This document shows positions 25,028-34,843 of a stretch of 64,000 nt of DNA, in pieces. The number at the start of each line of letters is the position of its first letter. The first letter of the stretch is position 1. A model generated the notes under the pieces. It saw only the letters and a program-made list of their open reading frames with translations. It made no database searches and was not told the origin of the DNA. Both the position numbers and the translations under genes were made by a program. This DNA comes from Hyphomonadaceae bacterium UBA1849 (lineage in GTDB: Bacteria; Pseudomonadota; Alphaproteobacteria; Caulobacterales; Hyphomonadaceae), in the NCBI GenBank assembly GCA_002338565.1, contig DDIN01000008.1, positions 44,369 to 108,368 of the forward strand, given 5' to 3'.

Positions 25028-26548
25028 ATGCAAATACCGACGCGCACGAAATACATTGGACTGACGGCCGCGCTTTTCGCTGGCACAGCAATGGGCGCGA
25101 CCATGATTGGTCCGGCGCTTTCGCAGTCCAACAGCGCAGAGCCAATTGTTGTTCAGCAGCCGCTTGGCGCTCCAATTTCTTTCGCAGAGCTCATCGAGCA
25201 GGTCAGCCCGGCTGTCGTCAGCGTAAACGTGATTTCCGAGCAGGAAGTCAATTTCGCGCAGAACAACGAAGAGATGTTCGAATTCTTCCGTAACCGTCCG
25301 GGTTTTGAAGAGTTCTTCAACCAGCCGCGCAATGGCCAGCCTGAAACCCGTGAAAGCCGCTCGCTCGGCTCCGGTTTCTTTATTTCCGCTGATGGCCTGA
25401 TCGTTACAAACAATCACGTTGTCGAAAACGCGACCGAGATTCAGGTCGTGCTTGAAGACGGCCGCGAAATCGAGGCTGAACTGGTGGGCACTGACCCGCG
25501 TACAGACCTTGCTGTTCTGCGGGTCACAGAGCCGGGCGACTACCGCTTCGTAGAATTCGAGACAGATGTTGACGTCCGCCGCGGTGACTGGGTCGTCGCG
25601 CTCGGCAATCCGTTCGGATTTGGTGGCACAGCCACAGCCGGCATCGTTTCCGCTAACGGTCGCGAATTGCGCGGCGCAGGCCCGTACACAGACTATCTGC
25701 AGATTGATGCTGCGATTAACCGCGGGAACTCCGGTGGCCCAACTTTCGACCTCCATGGCCGCGTCATTGGCGTAAATACGGCGATTGTGTCTCCGACAGG
25801 TGGTTCGGTCGGCATCGGCTTTGCGATCCCCGCTGAACTCGCTGAACAGATTACAGACCAGATCGTCGAGAATGGCCGCGTTGTGCGTGGCTGGCTCGGC
25901 GTCTCCATTCAGAACTTCTCTGAAGACATGGCCTCTGCCCTCGGCTTTGAAGGCGAGACAGGCGCTCTGGTCGCTGAAGTTGTCACAAACAGCCCCGCTT
26001 CCCGCGCAGGCTTCCGTCGCAATGACGTCATTCTTGAGATTGACGGCGTCGACATGGATAACTCAACTCAGGTCACGCGGACCGTTGGCGGCCTGATCGC
26101 TGGCTCCAGTCACGAGTTCACTATTCTGCGTAACGGCGAAATTATGACACTCGACGTCACCGTCGACGAGCTGCCAGACAATGTCGCTGAACTGCCGACG
26201 TCATCTGGTGACAGCGCGACACCGGAAGGCTCAGGCCCTGGATTTTCCGGCGAAGCCCTCGGCATGAGCCTCAGCCCGCTGAGCGATGACGACCGTCGTC
26301 GCCTGACGCTAGATGACGGTACAGATGGTCTGGTGATCAACCGCGTCGAACCGGGCAGCCCTGCGGCTCGCCTCGGCCTTAACTCCGGACAGGCTATCCT
26401 CGAAGTCAATTTCGAGAGCATCGCGTCCGTGAAAGACTTTGAAGACGCTATTGAAGCCGCACGCGAAAACGGCCGCGAGAGCGTTCTCGTTTCGGTTCGC
26501 CTGAACCGTCAGACGAGCGTTGTCGCGCTCTCTATCGAAGAGGACTGA
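25028..26548 (+). CDS. degP: DegP/HtrA-family periplasmic serine protease
   Basis: 506 residues with a signal peptide ending near residue 36, then a trypsin-like domain with H130 ('TNNHVVENA'), D160 ('RTDLAVLRV') and S235 ('NRGNSGGPT'), and two PDZ domains (about 290-370 and 410-500). It degrades or refolds damaged envelope proteins. It is followed at 8 bases by a response regulator and kinase gene, forming an operon known in other alphaproteobacteria, where the two-component system responds to envelope conditions. Confidence 0.93.
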   Translation: MQIPTRTKYIGLTAALFAGTAMGATMIGPALSQSNSAEPIVVQQPLGAPISFAELIEQVSPAVVSVNVISEQEVNFAQNNEEMFEFFRNRPGFEEFFNQPRNGQPETRESRSLGSGFFISADGLIVTNNHVVENATEIQVVLEDGREIEAELVGTDPRTDLAVLRVTEPGDYRFVEFETDVDVRRGDWVVALGNPFGFGGTATAGIVSANGRELRGAGPYTDYLQIDAAINRGNSGGPTFDLHGRVIGVNTAIVSPTGGSVGIGFAIPAELAEQITDQIVENGRVVRGWLGVSIQNFSEDMASALGFEGETGALVAEVVTNSPASRAGFRRNDVILEIDGVDMDNSTQVTRTVGGLIAGSSHEFTILRNGEIMTLDVTVDELPDNVAELPTSSGDSATPEGSGPGFSGEALGMSLSPLSDDDRRRLTLDDGTDGLVINRVEPGSPAARLGLNSGQAILEVNFESIASVKDFEDAIEAARENGRESVLVSVRLNRQTSVVALSIEED

Positions 26549-26556
26549 TAGACAAG

Positions 26557-27228
26557 ATGAACATCCTCGCCATTGAAGATGATCTGGAAATGGCCAGCTT
26601 CGTTCAGCGAATCCTGAGCGATGAGGGCCACTCAGTCGAAACTGTGCATGATGGCGAGTCCGGCCTTGCGCTGGCTCGCTCTAAAGAGTTCGATCTCCTT
26701 ATCGTTGACCGGATGCTGCCCCGTAAGGATGGCCTGGAACTCGTTCGCGAATTCCGTGAGAGTGGTGGCAATGCGCCGACGCTCTTCCTGTCTGCACTGG
26801 GTGATGTAGACCACCGTGTCGAAGGCCTGAAAGCTGGCGGGGATGATTATCTCACCAAGCCATTTGCACCGGATGAACTTCTCGCTCGCGTAGATGCGCT
26901 GGGCCGTCGCGGCGGTACAGAAGCTCCGATCACTATTCTCAAAGTTGGTGATCTGGAGATGAACCTCCTCGCACGCACTGTGAAACGCGGCGAAGAGAGC
27001 ATTGACCTTCAGCCGCGTGAATTCCGTCTTCTGGAGTTCCTGATGCGCAATGCTGGGCAGGTTGTGACCCGCACAATGCTGCTGGAGAAGGTCTGGGATT
27101 ATCACTTCGATCCTCAGACAAACGTCATCGACGTTCACATCTCCCGCCTTCGTGGCAAAATCGACAAGGATTTTGACCGTCCACTGCTTCACACAGTGCG
27201 CGGTGCGGGCTATCGCCTGCAAGCATGA
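26557..27228 (+). CDS. OmpR/PhoB-family response regulator
   Basis: 223 residues: receiver domain with phosphoacceptor D51 ('LLIVDRMLPRKDG') and acidic pair E7-D8-D9, and a C-terminal winged helix ending 'TNVIDVHISRLRGKIDKDF' and 'LHTVRGAGYRLQA'. It is 8 bases after degP and overlaps the kinase gene by 4 bases (ATGA), so the pair is a cognate two-component system. In rhizobia the equivalent pair FeuP/FeuQ adjoins degP; equivalence here is inferred. Confidence 0.92.
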   Translation: MNILAIEDDLEMASFVQRILSDEGHSVETVHDGESGLALARSKEFDLLIVDRMLPRKDGLELVREFRESGGNAPTLFLSALGDVDHRVEGLKAGGDDYLTKPFAPDELLARVDALGRRGGTEAPITILKVGDLEMNLLARTVKRGEESIDLQPREFRLLEFLMRNAGQVVTRTMLLEKVWDYHFDPQTNVIDVHISRLRGKIDKDFDRPLLHTVRGAGYRLQA

Positions 27229-28622
27229 GGCTATCGCTTCCATCATTTGTCAGGACCACCACTTTCAGATTGGCGGTGGTCCACGCCGTAACGTTCCTCA
27301 TTTTTACGTTCGGCCTTCTGATCTACCTTTTTTATTCGACCGCCGGATACATGCGCTCCCAGTCCGTGAAGGAACTGGATGGTGAGGTGCAGGCGCTCGC
27401 AGCTGCCTTCAACACAGGCGGCATGTCGCGGTTGAACCAGTCCGTTGTCGAGCGATCTTCGGTTCCGGGCCCTTATTTTTACGTTCTGCAGGACGCCGAC
27501 GGGCAAACCATCTCCGGTGACTTTCCATCTATCCCCGACGAAGTACCGGACGAAGAATCCGTCGAGACCAATTTCAATTATCAGACGCTGAACCGGAACG
27601 GTGAGATCGAGGTCCGGTCAGCGAATGGCATTATCATTCGCCTGCCTAATGGCGCCGCGCTCATGGTTGCCTATGATCTTGGCCAGCGACGCCAGATTGT
27701 GGACCGGATTATCCAGACAATGTGGACAGCTCTGCCCATCGGTCTGGCCCTGTCACTCATTGGCGGTCTGATTATCTCACGCTGGGCCGCACGACGCGCC
27801 GAACAGCTCACCCGCACAACAGATGGCATTATCTCCGGCGACCTGTCTCGCCGTGCTCCGGTCATTGGCTCGGGCGACGAATTTGACCGGCTATCCGAAC
27901 GTCTCAACGCCATGCTCGACAAGCTCGAACACCTCATGATGACAACCCGTCATGCCGGCGATGCCATCGCGCACGACCTTCGCTCCCCGCTCACACGTCT
28001 TCGCAACCGTCTGGAAAACGATCTGCGCGATGGCGAGAAGGTTGATCGCGAGGAAAGCCTTGAGCGCACGATCGCCGAAGTCGACGCGGTTCTCGCTACC
28101 TTCAACGCGATCCTGAGCCTGTCGCGCATTCAGGCTGGCGATGCGGCTAAATTCAAACAGGTCGACATCAGCACGCTGGGCGAAGAACTGGCCGAGCTCT
28201 ATCAGCCTGCCGCCGAAGATGAAGGGCTGTCTTTCGACAGCGAGATAGAAGACGGCCTCACGGTCGACGGTGACCCGTCTCTACTTGGTCAGGCTATGGC
28301 CAATCTTCTCGACAATGCGATGAAGTACACGCCGAAGGGCGGTGCCATGACATTGCGTGTGCGCACCAACAGCCATGATCAGGCCGAGATTTCTGTCACG
28401 GATACTGGCCCCGGCATTCCCGAAGCAGATCGCGAGCGAGCCGTAAAACGGTTTGTGCGCCTTGAAGCAAGCCGTACACAGCCAGGTAACGGGCTCGGCC
28501 TTGCTATGGTCGACGCGATTGCTCGCCTCCACCATGGGCAGTTCGAATTATCGGATGGGCCGGGCAAGCTCCCTGCCACAGGTTTACGCGCAGCCCTATT
28601 ACTACCTAAAGCACAAGAATAA
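27225..28622 (+). CDS. sensor histidine kinase
   Basis: 465 residues. Two membrane helices (about 16-38 and 165-185) flank a periplasmic sensor of about 125 residues, followed by HAMP, a HisKA domain with H250 in 'DAIAHDLRSPLTRL', and an ATPase domain ('ANLLDNAMKYTPKGG', 'VTDTGPGIPE', 'GNGLGLAMVDAIA'). It should phosphorylate the regulator encoded immediately upstream. The stimulus is unknown; linkage with degP points to envelope state. Confidence 0.92.
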   Translation: MRLSLPSFVRTTTFRLAVVHAVTFLIFTFGLLIYLFYSTAGYMRSQSVKELDGEVQALAAAFNTGGMSRLNQSVVERSSVPGPYFYVLQDADGQTISGDFPSIPDEVPDEESVETNFNYQTLNRNGEIEVRSANGIIIRLPNGAALMVAYDLGQRRQIVDRIIQTMWTALPIGLALSLIGGLIISRWAARRAEQLTRTTDGIISGDLSRRAPVIGSGDEFDRLSERLNAMLDKLEHLMMTTRHAGDAIAHDLRSPLTRLRNRLENDLRDGEKVDREESLERTIAEVDAVLATFNAILSLSRIQAGDAAKFKQVDISTLGEELAELYQPAAEDEGLSFDSEIEDGLTVDGDPSLLGQAMANLLDNAMKYTPKGGAMTLRVRTNSHDQAEISVTDTGPGIPEADRERAVKRFVRLEASRTQPGNGLGLAMVDAIARLHHGQFELSDGPGKLPATGLRAALLLPKAQE

Positions 28623-28790
28623 CCAGTATATCGACAATTCATAGTGTATTCACGTATATTTGCACATGAAACACCGCTCTTACAACTTCAGTATACTTCA
28701 CTTTAAAGCATTTCTCCCTATCTAGGCGCACTGAACAGCGCCCTGCCCCAACGTAAAGAGGCCGCTGACAACATCAGGGAGAATAACTCT

Positions 28791-31130
28791 ATGAAAATAA
28801 GTAAAGTACTCGTCGGCAGCGCTTCCATGCTTGCGCTTACTCTCGCCGGCGGCGCTTTCGCGCAGGACGCTGAGACAGACGCACCGGCAGCTCGCGAAAA
28901 CACAGTCAGCCGTGTCCTCCAGACCGTCACTGTAAGCGCGACAAAAAAATCAGATGTTGAAGACGTACAAACAGTTCCGGTTTCCGTAACTGCCTATAAC
29001 GAAGACACGCTCGACGCGCTCAACGTGCGCGACCTTGAATCTCTGTCTTACGCTTCGCCAAACGTGTCTCTGGATGATGCAGGCACAGCACGCGGTACAG
29101 CGAACTTTGCGATCCGTGGCCTCGGCGTAAACTCCTCCATTCCATCCATCGACCCTGCAGTCGGCGTATTCGTTGACGGCGTTTACATGGGCCTGAACTC
29201 AGGTCTCGTGCTCGACCTGTTCGATCTGGAATCCGTTGAAGTTCTGCGTGGCCCACAAGGCCTGCTGTTCGGTCGCAACACGACTGGCGGCGCGGTTCTC
29301 ATCAACACCGGCAACCCGACTGACGATTTCACAGCACGTGCACGCGTTGCTTACGAAACACCCGTCAATGAAGGCCGTGGCGGTGGTAACCTCTACACTC
29401 AGGCTGTCGTTTCCGGTCCTCTGATCGAAGACACGCTGAATGGTAAAATCTCTGTCTTCTATAACAGCGACGAAGGCTATTTCGAGAACCTTGCAACTGG
29501 CGAAAACCACGGCGAAGCCCTGACTTACATCGTTCGCGGTGCTCTGGAATGGTTCCCGACTGACTCCATCAGCAACCTGTTCAAAGTCCAGTATCAGGAC
29601 GGACGCAGCGATGGCCCTTCCGGCCAGAACCGCGGCTTGTTCGAGCGCGACAGCTTTGATTTCTCTATCAACAATCCAGGCTTTGCGACGTCAGAGAACA
29701 CGTTCGTTTCTAACCAGACGACAATCGACGTTCCATTCGGCGACGGCACGATCACCAACATCATCGGCTATCGCAACATGAGCAACGAGACGAGCGGTGA
29801 CATCGACTCTACACCTCTGACACTCTTCCACTCCGATACAGAGCTGGAAGCAGAGCAGTGGTCTAACGAACTGCGTTATAACGGCCGGTTCGGCGATGCT
29901 GACGTCACAACCGGTCTGTTCTACTTCGAACAGGACGTTGCTTACACAGAAGTTCGCGCAATCCCGCCATCTTCTGCGGCACTCTTCTATGGCGGCGGCG
30001 ATCAGGACCATACAGTTCTCGGTATTTTCGGTCAGGTCGATTACGACTTCACAGAAAACTTCACCGGTATCTTCGGTCTGCGTTGGTCACGTGAAGAAAA
30101 AGACGTCGGCATCACATACATCCGCCCACGTCCAGAGTGCTCGGTTGTCGACGGATCTTGCCCGACATCCGGCACGAACCCGTTCATTCCAGGTGAGTCT
30201 AACGGCTTCTCAGACGGCGACACATGGGAAAACTTCACACCGCGCGTAGGCTTCCAGTACTTCGCAAACGACACGACGCTCGTTTACGGTAACTACACAC
30301 GCGGCTTCCGCTCTGGTGGTTACAACTTCCGTATCACAGCGCCAACAGCGTTCGAGAACCTCTTCCCGGCTGGCCAGTCACGTGCCTTCGACGAAGAAGC
30401 TGTCGACAGCTATGAGATCGGCGTGAAGTGGGAAACAGAAGACGGCCGCGCTCAGGTCAACTCTGCGCTCTTCTTCACCGACATTTCCGACATGCAACGT
30501 GAGGTAAACCTCTCTGACCCGACTGCTGGCGTTGTTCAGAACATCGTCAACACGGCTGACGCTGAAATCCTCGGTCTTGAAGTTGAAGGTCGCTATGCAG
30601 TGACTGATAGCCTGCTCGTCATGGGTAATATCGGCCTGATCGACGCCGAGTACACAGACGTAGCGTTCGACATCTCCGGCGACGGCGTTGTGGATTCTGC
30701 TGACCTTGATCTATCAATCCCACGTGTGCCTGAGCTCACATGGGGCGTTGGCGTTCTGTATGACCACGACCTCGGCGATATGGGTTCTGTGGCAACACGT
30801 GTGAACTTCCAGTACAAGGACCAGTTCGCATACACAGACAACAACTTCGGTTGGGTTCAGGAGTTCAACTCTCTGACGGCAAACGTCACATGGTCAACAC
30901 CTTGGGACGGCGTTCAACTGTCTGTCTATGGTGACAACCTGCTCGACGAAGTCAGCGTTGGTAACGATACACAGCTGCCATTTGGCGGTGCTCTATCCGG
31001 GTTCATCCCGGGTTCACAGAACCTGAGCAATGGTATCAACGAACCGTTCGGTCAGAACCCTGCTGCGGGCACGCTCTCTCCTCTCAAAAAGGGTCGCGTT
31101 CTCGGTATCGAGCTGACTTACGAATACTAG
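28791..31130 (+). CDS. TonB-dependent outer-membrane receptor
   Basis: 779 residues. A signal peptide ends near residue 25 ('GGAFAQ'). A TonB-box/plug follows with 'DVQTVPVSVTAYNEDTLDAL', 'NFAIRGLGVNS', 'VFVDGVYMG' and 'LRGPQGLLFGRNTTGGAVL', the plug style of the large sphingomonad/hyphomonad receptor family, then a 22-strand barrel ending 'GIELTYEY' with an aromatic last residue region. It imports an unidentified substrate across the outer membrane. A ribosome site (GGGAG) lies 11 bases upstream; a strong terminator follows. Confidence 0.92.
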   Translation: MKISKVLVGSASMLALTLAGGAFAQDAETDAPAARENTVSRVLQTVTVSATKKSDVEDVQTVPVSVTAYNEDTLDALNVRDLESLSYASPNVSLDDAGTARGTANFAIRGLGVNSSIPSIDPAVGVFVDGVYMGLNSGLVLDLFDLESVEVLRGPQGLLFGRNTTGGAVLINTGNPTDDFTARARVAYETPVNEGRGGGNLYTQAVVSGPLIEDTLNGKISVFYNSDEGYFENLATGENHGEALTYIVRGALEWFPTDSISNLFKVQYQDGRSDGPSGQNRGLFERDSFDFSINNPGFATSENTFVSNQTTIDVPFGDGTITNIIGYRNMSNETSGDIDSTPLTLFHSDTELEAEQWSNELRYNGRFGDADVTTGLFYFEQDVAYTEVRAIPPSSAALFYGGGDQDHTVLGIFGQVDYDFTENFTGIFGLRWSREEKDVGITYIRPRPECSVVDGSCPTSGTNPFIPGESNGFSDGDTWENFTPRVGFQYFANDTTLVYGNYTRGFRSGGYNFRITAPTAFENLFPAGQSRAFDEEAVDSYEIGVKWETEDGRAQVNSALFFTDISDMQREVNLSDPTAGVVQNIVNTADAEILGLEVEGRYAVTDSLLVMGNIGLIDAEYTDVAFDISGDGVVDSADLDLSIPRVPELTWGVGVLYDHDLGDMGSVATRVNFQYKDQFAYTDNNFGWVQEFNSLTANVTWSTPWDGVQLSVYGDNLLDEVSVGNDTQLPFGGALSGFIPGSQNLSNGINEPFGQNPAAGTLSPLKKGRVLGIELTYEY

Positions 31131-31167
31131 TTCTTTCGGCACGTAAGTGCCTTCCTCCCGAACTGAA

Positions 31168-31200
31168 AGGGCGGCCCCTTAAAGGCCGCCCTCTTTTTTT
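31168..31200 (+). terminator. rho-independent terminator after the TonB-dependent receptor
   Basis: AGGGCGGCC (31168-31176) pairs perfectly with GGCCGCCCT (31184-31192) over a 7-base loop and is followed by C and seven Ts. It ends the receptor transcript just before the convergent crotonase gene. Confidence 0.92.
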
Positions 31201-31220
31201 GTTCGATTATCGGAAACCGG

Positions 31221-31976
31221 TTAGTCGAAGACAGGGGCACGCTTTTCAAAGAATGCTGTTGCCGCTTCCTTGAATTCTGACGAGCGGAGCTGGTTGCCGA
31301 AAGCGACCATTTCTTTTTCCATCTGCGCGATAATGGCATCACGGCCTGCACGGATGAGCTTTTTGGATTCAAGCAATGCATTCGGCGGCATTTGGGATAC
31401 CTGCTCTGCGAGCTTCATCGCTTCAGCTGCAAGATCACCGTCCTGATATACGCGAGAGATCAGGCCAATTGAGAGAGCCTCCTGCGCGGTCAGCGCGCGG
31501 CCTGTCAGCAGAATATCATTCGTCCAGGCCATACCCACAGCCTGCGGCAGCAGGATGGATGAGCCCGCCTCAGGCACAACACCAATCTGCGCGAACGGGG
31601 CTTTGAATGTCGCGCGCTCGCCAGCAATAACCAGATCGGCATGGAGCAGCATTGTCAGGCCGACACCGATAGACGGCCCGTTCACAGCGATGATGAAAGG
31701 CACGTTCACATCACGGATCGCCGCAAGGAAACGGCCGACCTGAGATTCACCTTCCGCCGGCCCTTTCTGAAAATCGCGCAGATCGTTGCCCGCAGTGAAC
31801 AGCTCACCATCTGAGGTCAGCAGCACCGCGCGGATATCCTTGCTCTCATCAGCTTCGTACAGCGCGTCAGCCATCGCGCCATACATATCCTGTGTCAAAG
31901 CATTCTTGGCCGCAGGGCGGTCAATCTTGACGACACTGACGCGATCATGGCGCTCAACGGAGATAAATTCAGACAT
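31221..31976 (-). CDS. enoyl-CoA hydratase/isomerase (crotonase family)
   Basis: 251 residues with the crotonase oxyanion-hole elements 'LFTAGNDLRDF' and 'NGPSIGVGLTMLLHADLVIA', and 'PFAQIGVVPEAGSSILLP' containing the usual acidic residue of hydratase/isomerase members. It should act on enoyl-CoA in fatty-acid or related beta-oxidation, but exact specificity is not clear; no dehydrogenase or thiolase is adjacent. It converges on the receptor gene with a terminator between them. Confidence 0.88.
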   Translation of the reverse strand: MSEFISVERHDRVSVVKIDRPAAKNALTQDMYGAMADALYEADESKDIRAVLLTSDGELFTAGNDLRDFQKGPAEGESQVGRFLAAIRDVNVPFIIAVNGPSIGVGLTMLLHADLVIAGERATFKAPFAQIGVVPEAGSSILLPQAVGMAWTNDILLTGRALTAQEALSIGLISRVYQDGDLAAEAMKLAEQVSQMPPNALLESKKLIRAGRDAIIAQMEKEMVAFGNQLRSSEFKEAATAFFEKRAPVFD

Positions 31977-32056
31977 TGCGTTTCCTCAGGCAGATAGACT
32001 TTCTGCTTTCTGTCACAGACGCCCCAACGTCATGCAAGAGGTTTTAACGCATTTGA

Positions 32057-33496
32057 TCAGACGCGGCTGAGAACGCTCGCCGCAAATTCTGAAAGCGTGT
32101 CATCGCGCGCGCCCATCACAATGATCCGGTCGCCGGGCTTTGCCAGCGCCACCAGTCGATCACCGCACTCATCCCGCGTTTCAAAGACTTCGGCCTGTTT
32201 GCCAGCTGCTTTTATGTCACCCACCAGATGCTCGCTGGTTACGGAGCGGTCCACCGTACCGCCGAAATAGACCGGCTGCGGCATGATCAGAACGTCCTCA
32301 TCATTCAGGCCGTTTGCAAACGTCTCGACGAACTCTGCACGCATTTTCTTCAGCGGACCAAAGCCATGTGGCTGGAACATCACCAGAAGGCGGCCATTAA
32401 AGTCATGCAGCGTGCGAAGGGTAGCGCCGATTTTATCCGGATTGTGCCCGAAATCGTCGATGACGGTAATGTCAGCCTCAGACGTGCCAACAATGTCGAA
32501 ACGTCGCTTAATGCCGGTGAACTTCTCAACGGATTTACACGCAGCCTCGAAGGAGACGCCCACTCGCGTCACCGCAGCAATAGCCGCCAACGCATTATAG
32601 ACATTGTGCACGCCCGGCATTTGCAGCGTTACAAATGCAGATTTGCGCAATTCGTCGCTCATATGTGCGCGGAACGAAATGCTTGTCGGGCCGGGTTCAA
32701 TGTCACTCGCCGTGAATTCGGACATTGGGTCATCAAGGCTGAAAGAAACAGAGGCATGCTCCGGCTCGTCACCGTGACCCAGAAGTTTCTGGTTCAGGCG
32801 ACTGGTTTCTTCATTCTCGTCATTGAGTACGGCCACCTCAGAGCGGCGCGCAAAGCCTTCAAACAGAACACGCAGCTCATCCATCGTCTTATGGTCGAGC
32901 GCGATATTGTTGATCAGCGCGACTGTTGGATTATAGCGCGCAATCGAGCCATCGCTTTCATCCACTTCAGACACAAAAATCTCGCCGGACCCGACAAGCG
33001 CGCTCGCGAACAGTGCGTCCGGTGTAACAAAGTTCTTCATCACCGCGCCGTTCATCACGGTCGGCTTGAGCCCGAGATCGTGAAGGATCCAGCCAATCAT
33101 CCCTGTCGTCGTGGATTTGCCGGACGTACCCGCCACGCCAATACTTTTCGGCGCCTCGTTAAACAGGCTGGACAAAAGCTCGGCGCGGCCAAGGCGCATG
33201 CAGCCAAGCTTCAGCGCAGCCGCCACATCTGGAACCGTGTCTTCCACAGCAGCAGACGCGACAAGGATCTGATCCTTGCTTTGGAGGCCCGATCCATCCT
33301 GAGGAAACAGTTTGAAGCCCTGAGCCTTCAGATAATCGAATTTCTCAGCCGAGCGGCCCTGATCATAGGCCCTGTCCGAGCCTGAAACTTCGGCACCCTG
33401 CCCTTTGAGGATCATAGCGAGCGGCAGCATGCCGCTTCCGCCTATACCGCAGAAGAAATAGCTTTTGGCCTTCTGGCCCTCACCGGCTAGGGTCAT
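32057..33496 (-). CDS. Mur ligase family protein (MurC/Mpl-like)
   Basis: 479 residues with the Mur ligase plan: N-terminal UDP-binding Rossmann 'YFFCGIGGSGMLPLAMIL', ATP loop 'GVAGTSGKSTTTGMIG' (about 120-135), central 'LINNIALDHKTMDELRVLF' and C-terminal 'IDDFGHNPDKIGATLRTL'. It resembles MurC, but it stands outside a cell-division (dcw) cluster and is divergent from an S66 L,D-carboxypeptidase, which fits Mpl, the ligase that recycles murein tripeptide onto UDP-MurNAc. The mpl identity is inferred from context; a second MurC-like enzyme with another role is possible. Confidence 0.78.
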   Translation of the reverse strand: MTLAGEGQKAKSYFFCGIGGSGMLPLAMILKGQGAEVSGSDRAYDQGRSAEKFDYLKAQGFKLFPQDGSGLQSKDQILVASAAVEDTVPDVAAALKLGCMRLGRAELLSSLFNEAPKSIGVAGTSGKSTTTGMIGWILHDLGLKPTVMNGAVMKNFVTPDALFASALVGSGEIFVSEVDESDGSIARYNPTVALINNIALDHKTMDELRVLFEGFARRSEVAVLNDENEETSRLNQKLLGHGDEPEHASVSFSLDDPMSEFTASDIEPGPTSISFRAHMSDELRKSAFVTLQMPGVHNVYNALAAIAAVTRVGVSFEAACKSVEKFTGIKRRFDIVGTSEADITVIDDFGHNPDKIGATLRTLHDFNGRLLVMFQPHGFGPLKKMRAEFVETFANGLNDEDVLIMPQPVYFGGTVDRSVTSEHLVGDIKAAGKQAEVFETRDECGDRLVALAKPGDRIIVMGARDDTLSEFAASVLSRV

Positions 33497-33533
33497 AGCG
33501 AATCACTCATCTCTAATCCTTGTAGAGGTCTAT

Positions 33534-34370
33534 ATGGGCAGTTCCGGTTTGACGATAGGCGTGGTCGCCCCGGCTAAGGCGATCTCACAGGAAACCGCCG
33601 AAAAAGTGACACGCTTCGCCCGTGAGCATTACGGCAGCGAGATCGAGCTGCGTTTCCACCCGCAATGCTTCCTCACGCACGGCCATTTTGCTGGCAATGA
33701 TGAAGCCCGCAGCCTCGCTTTTCTGGAATTCGCAAACTCGCCGGATATCGACGTCATCTGGGCGGCGCGCGGCGGCTATGGTTGCATGCGTCTGCACGAT
33801 TCCACATTCGAGCGCCTGAACGGAAATGCCAACGCCAAAGCCTATATCGGCTATTCCGATTTCGGCGCCGTGCTCGCCCGCCTCTACAAAATGCAGATTG
33901 GTCGCCCGATCCACGGCCCTGTCGCTGTTGAGATTGAACGCACGGGCGGCGAAGCCTGTATCGCCCGCGTCTTCGATTATCTGACGGGGCGTTCGCTGGA
34001 AGGTATTGAGCCCATGGCCCGCGCGCCACATCCACGTGTCGCGATCAATCTCTCCATCATCGAACACCTCATCGGCACGCACTGGCAGCCGGACCTCTCA
34101 GGCCATGTTCTGATGATCGAAGATGTCGGCGAGTATGAGTACGCCATCGACAGGAAGATGTTCACGCTCTGCTCGAACGAGAATATCCGTCAGGTGCGCG
34201 GCATAGCGCTCGGACGCTGTTCAGACATTCCAGAGAATGAAATCCCGTTCGGCATGACCTATGAAGAGAGCGTGCGCGAATGGTGCCACCGCTCCGGCAT
34301 CGAATATCTCGGCCGCGCCGATATCGGCCATGACATCGACAACAAGCTTGTTGTCTGGGGACAGGGATAA
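33534..34370 (+). CDS. S66-family LD-carboxypeptidase
   Basis: 278 residues from ATG 33534; the frame is open further upstream but lacks a start with ribosome site (GAGG lies before 33534). S66 motifs are present: 'IWAARGGYGCMRL', the nucleophile S108 in 'YIGYSDFGAV', the glutamate of 'IEDVGEYEYAIDR' and histidine of 'ADIGHDIDNK'. LdcA-type enzymes cleave the terminal D-alanine from murein tetrapeptide in the cytoplasm, making tripeptide that Mpl can reuse. Its divergence from the Mur ligase gene (37-base spacer) supports a shared recycling task. Confidence 0.87.
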   Translation: MGSSGLTIGVVAPAKAISQETAEKVTRFAREHYGSEIELRFHPQCFLTHGHFAGNDEARSLAFLEFANSPDIDVIWAARGGYGCMRLHDSTFERLNGNANAKAYIGYSDFGAVLARLYKMQIGRPIHGPVAVEIERTGGEACIARVFDYLTGRSLEGIEPMARAPHPRVAINLSIIEHLIGTHWQPDLSGHVLMIEDVGEYEYAIDRKMFTLCSNENIRQVRGIALGRCSDIPENEIPFGMTYEESVREWCHRSGIEYLGRADIGHDIDNKLVVWGQG

Positions 34371-34380
34371 GCCGGTCAGC

Positions 34381-34833
34381 CTAGCTGGTCGGCTCTTCGT
34401 CCCCGCGATAAACGCCCTGCTCTTGCAGCGTTTCTTGAATTTCACGCGGAATGTAGTTCTCATCGTGCTTGGCGAGCAGCTCGTCGGCCTCAAAAGTGTA
34501 GGCCTCGGTGAATACGCCGTTCGCAACCACGCCCTGCCCTTCACGGAAGAGATCCGGAATGAAGCCATCATAGGCAACCGCAATCTCGCCTTCTGCATCT
34601 TCGACGACAAAGCGTAGCGCGCCATCTTCGAGCGTGCGGACAGAGCCCATCTGAACCAGACCACCAATGCGCGCGCGCTCACCCGGCACAGCACCGCCCT
34701 GCGCGACAAGGTCTTTCGGCGTGTAGAACAGCTGAACCTGACTGGACAGAGCCGTCAGCGTGAGGCCAACAGCGCCAACCAGAATCACACCAGCAATAAC
34801 GATCAGCCAGAAACGACGTGCACGTGCGCGCAT
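34381..34833 (-). CDS. ccmE: cytochrome c maturation protein (periplasmic heme chaperone)
   Basis: 150 residues, one N-terminal membrane helix (about 8-29) and the OB-fold heme chaperone domain. The heme-attachment site is H123-D-E-N-Y127 ('AKHDENYIPRE'), matching H130/Y134 of E. coli CcmE. It carries heme from CcmCD to the CcmF/H ligase. It is 10 bases downstream of the kinase gene. The ccmF/ccmH genes that usually follow are not here; the next gene is the convergent carboxypeptidase gene, so the cluster is split. Confidence 0.93.
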   Translation of the reverse strand: MRARARRFWLIVIAGVILVGAVGLTLTALSSQVQLFYTPKDLVAQGGAVPGERARIGGLVQMGSVRTLEDGALRFVVEDAEGEIAVAYDGFIPDLFREGQGVVANGVFTEAYTFEADELLAKHDENYIPREIQETLQEQGVYRGDEEPTS

Positions 34834-34843
34834 AGAAAACTCC

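Noticed and set aside
32228..33385. Long open frame of 385 codons on the plus strand
   Set aside because: It is antisense to the Mur ligase gene, which has clear motifs; the antisense frame shows no domain and is explained by codon bias.
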